Assembly: GCA_028564705.1 (NCBI GenBank)
Contig: JAPXFQ010001662.1
Location: 7,686,001-7,750,000, forward strand
Source of the DNA: Apricaphanius iberus
Taxonomy: Eukaryota > Chordata > Actinopteri > Cyprinodontiformes > Aphaniidae
Reading direction: 5' to 3'
Length of the DNA: 64,000 nucleotides
In this document: piece by piece, positions 63,825 through 64,000 of the stretch
Layout of the letters: each line of letters opens with the position of its first letter
How positions within the stretch are numbered: the first letter of the stretch is position 1
Position numbers and translations under genes: made by a program
The notes under the pieces: generated by a model
What the model saw: the letters and a program-made list of their open reading frames with translations, nothing else
Told to the model about the DNA's origin: nothing
The model's database searches: none

Positions 63825-64000
63825 CTGCAACACCATTTTTTAATCAGCGGAAAAGCTTTCTGTGCTCTCCCCAACGTCTCCATTTAGTCCCTGCTCAGAG
63901 GATTTGAATCAGACCCTAATCCAGAGTTACATCACCGCATCGCTCTCTAAACAGCTGTTACGCAACAAAACAGGAGGACACGCCAGACCTGGCGATCAAA
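63825..64000 (-). other. lrp12 intron, continues past the window
   Basis: The intron preceding the first exon seen; the upstream lrp12 exons (signal peptide, CUB1) are outside the window. Confidence 0.7.

Noticed and set aside
1..64000. CRISPR arrays, operons, bacterial or phage systems
   Set aside because: The window is vertebrate nuclear DNA with introns. The only regular array is the 46-bp minisatellite, which has no spacer-repeat structure.

Overview
The window is vertebrate nuclear DNA, almost certainly from a teleost fish. It has long AT-rich introns with GT-AG junctions, many short DNA-transposon and SINE-like repeats of the kind common in teleosts, and exons of two conserved vertebrate genes. 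The strong exons were placed by conserved protein sequence plus splice sites and reading phase, not by open reading frames alone.

Layout. (1) 1142-39434, plus strand: the 3' half of a RIM active-zone scaffold gene, best called rims2. It runs from the C2A domain through a Ser/Arg-, Pro- and Glu-rich linker to the C2B domain and stop codon. Twenty-three exons are proposed: 21 fit as a chain with matching phases, and two are phase-neutral cassette candidates (a 24-nt microexon and an exon with a GC donor). (2) 39435-55456: the region between two convergent genes, with the likely rims2 3' UTR, old repeats, and a full-length Ty3/gypsy-type LTR retrotransposon on the minus strand (43627-52182). This retrotransposon sits inside a hAT-like repeat, which itself sits inside another repeat. 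(3) 55457-63824, minus strand: seven exons covering the 3' part of lrp12 (LDL-receptor class A repeats, second CUB domain, transmembrane segment, complete cytoplasmic tail). The introns carry a decayed Tc1-like transposon and other repeats. RIMS2 and LRP12 are also near neighbours in mammals, which supports both names.

The most interesting object is the LTR retrotransposon. Its Gag looks like the vertebrate PNMA proteins: an RRM-like N-terminus, a capsid region and a CCHC knuckle. Gag is joined to the protease frame by what reads as a textbook -1 ribosomal frameshift signal: heptamer TTTAAAC in the right register, a 7-nt spacer, a perfect 8-bp stem, and a 5-bp pseudoknot pairing. The primer-binding site matches 18 nt of the 3' end of tRNA-Arg(ACG). 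The two LTRs differ at only four places, so the insertion is young, but this copy has a 26-bp tandem duplication that breaks the frame between protease and reverse transcriptase.

Other points worth attention are a proline-rich rims2 linker exon, microexons in rims2, a 46-bp minisatellite that begins at the lrp12 stop codon, and several DNA transposons with recognisable ends and target duplications.
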